64,000 nt of DNA from contig OZ250139.1 of assembly GCA_965237405.1 (NCBI GenBank), positions 124,001 through 188,000 on the forward strand, written 5' to 3'. Both the position numbers and the translations under genes were made by a program. Numbering within the stretch: position 1 is the stretch's first letter; every line of letters starts with the position of its first letter. The notes under the pieces are model-generated. The model was not told the origin of the DNA. It did no database searches and saw nothing but the letters and a program-made list of their open reading frames with translations. This document shows positions 63,816-64,000 of the stretch, piece after piece. This stretch comes from CAUZIB01 sp963663925. Lineage in GTDB: Bacteria; Acidobacteriota; Vicinamibacteria; Vicinamibacterales; UBA8438.

Positions 63816-64000
63816 TCATCGTCCCTTTCCGTGTTCCCCGTTCGTGTCCGTCAGTCTGGGCCACGGGCCAGCGGCAGCCTGGTAGAGCTCTATCTCATAC
63901 CCCTCGGGATCATCGAAGAAGATGAGCCTCGCGCCCCATGGTGTCTTCAAGTCTCGAGAGATCGTCGAGCCGCGGTCGGTCGCCACCTTGGCGATCCCCT
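63816..64000 (-). CDS. VOC-family protein, C-terminal part (runs off window)
   Basis: From the right edge the minus strand encodes GIAKVATDRGSTISRDLKTPW, then ARLIFFDDPEGYEIELYQAA and a stop at 63816. DDPEGYEIELYQ is the metal-binding Glu end of a VOC (glyoxalase) domain. The rest lies outside the window. Confidence 0.75.
   Translation of the reverse strand, partial: GIAKVATDRGSTISRDLKTPWGARLIFFDDPEGYEIELYQAAAGPWPRLTDTNGEHGKGR

Overview
The window is high-GC bacterial DNA with unusually many insertion sequences and broken genes. The intact host genes include secreted PQQ-type quinoproteins, a cytochrome/ankyrin/DUF1552/DUF1592-type operon, secreted proteins with a PDLQG-W motif, a VWA-type secreted fragment and a CuA/beta-barrel fusion. 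This combination is typical of Acidobacteriota (Vicinamibacteria-like, including host-associated lineages) and of related Planctomycetes/Verrucomicrobia repertoires. The lineage is inferred from gene families only, since no rRNA or marker gene is present.

Layout. 1-3 kb: remains of a conjugative or mobilizable element. These are the 5' part of a TraG/VirD4-like ATPase running off the left edge, an upstream non-coding block with five copies of a 9-bp repeat inside a 15-bp inverted repeat (oriT- or iteron-like), a frameshifted gene and a cut XRE regulator. 3-4.6 kb: an intact PLP amino-acid decarboxylase. 4.6-8.1 kb: an IS pile-up (IS481/IS3-like scrap, decayed IS5, intact IS110, IS6-like). 8.1-11.3 kb: a VOC protein, then a tightly coupled four-gene operon (radical SAM, THEP1-type NTPase, 2H phosphoesterase, MTH1187-type protein). 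11.2-17.3 kb: an 863-bp tandem duplication carrying a group II intron tail and an IS6-like element, a decapitated tyrosine recombinase, a SEC-C protein, a HigBA-like toxin-antitoxin pair, a tRNA cut by an IS110, and a DDE-integrase IS. 17.3-19.3 kb: a methyltransferase tail, a PlsC acyltransferase and a pilin stub. 19.3-25.7 kb: IS5, two head-to-head IS110 left ends, a CmpX-like channel and IS3/IS6/IS1/IS481 fragments. 25.7-29.5 kb: secreted proteins, mostly broken. 29.5-32.5 kb: IS1595, IS5, IS6 and IS110 fragments. 32.5-36 kb: a CoA-metabolism operon (Cys-less thiolase-like protein, DUF35 OB-fold protein, acyl-CoA dehydrogenase), then an aminotransferase cut by a group II intron (36.0-38.5 kb). 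38.5-47.2 kb: quinoproteins, a secreted protein, a sodium:solute symporter, a methyltransferase and the CuA/beta-barrel fusion. 47.4-54.9 kb: a decayed surface-modification-like region (methyltransferases, and a sulfatase-like membrane enzyme split by IS3). 54.9-62.4 kb: a minus-strand operon in transcription order DUF1592/1587 cytochrome, DUF1552, ankyrin, quinoprotein. 62.5-64 kb: a sialidase-fold protein and the end of a VOC protein.

Two themes stand out. One is IS-driven erosion: many genes carry single in-frame stops or single-base frameshifts, and several are cut by elements. Sequencing error could explain part of the small lesions. The other is a set of loci with coherent but unexplained biology: the four-gene nucleotide/RNA-type operon, the CuA-barrel fusion, the Cys-less thiolase/DUF35 pair, the DUF1592/DUF1552/ankyrin/quinoprotein operon, and the IS110 left ends that look like bridge-RNA genes.
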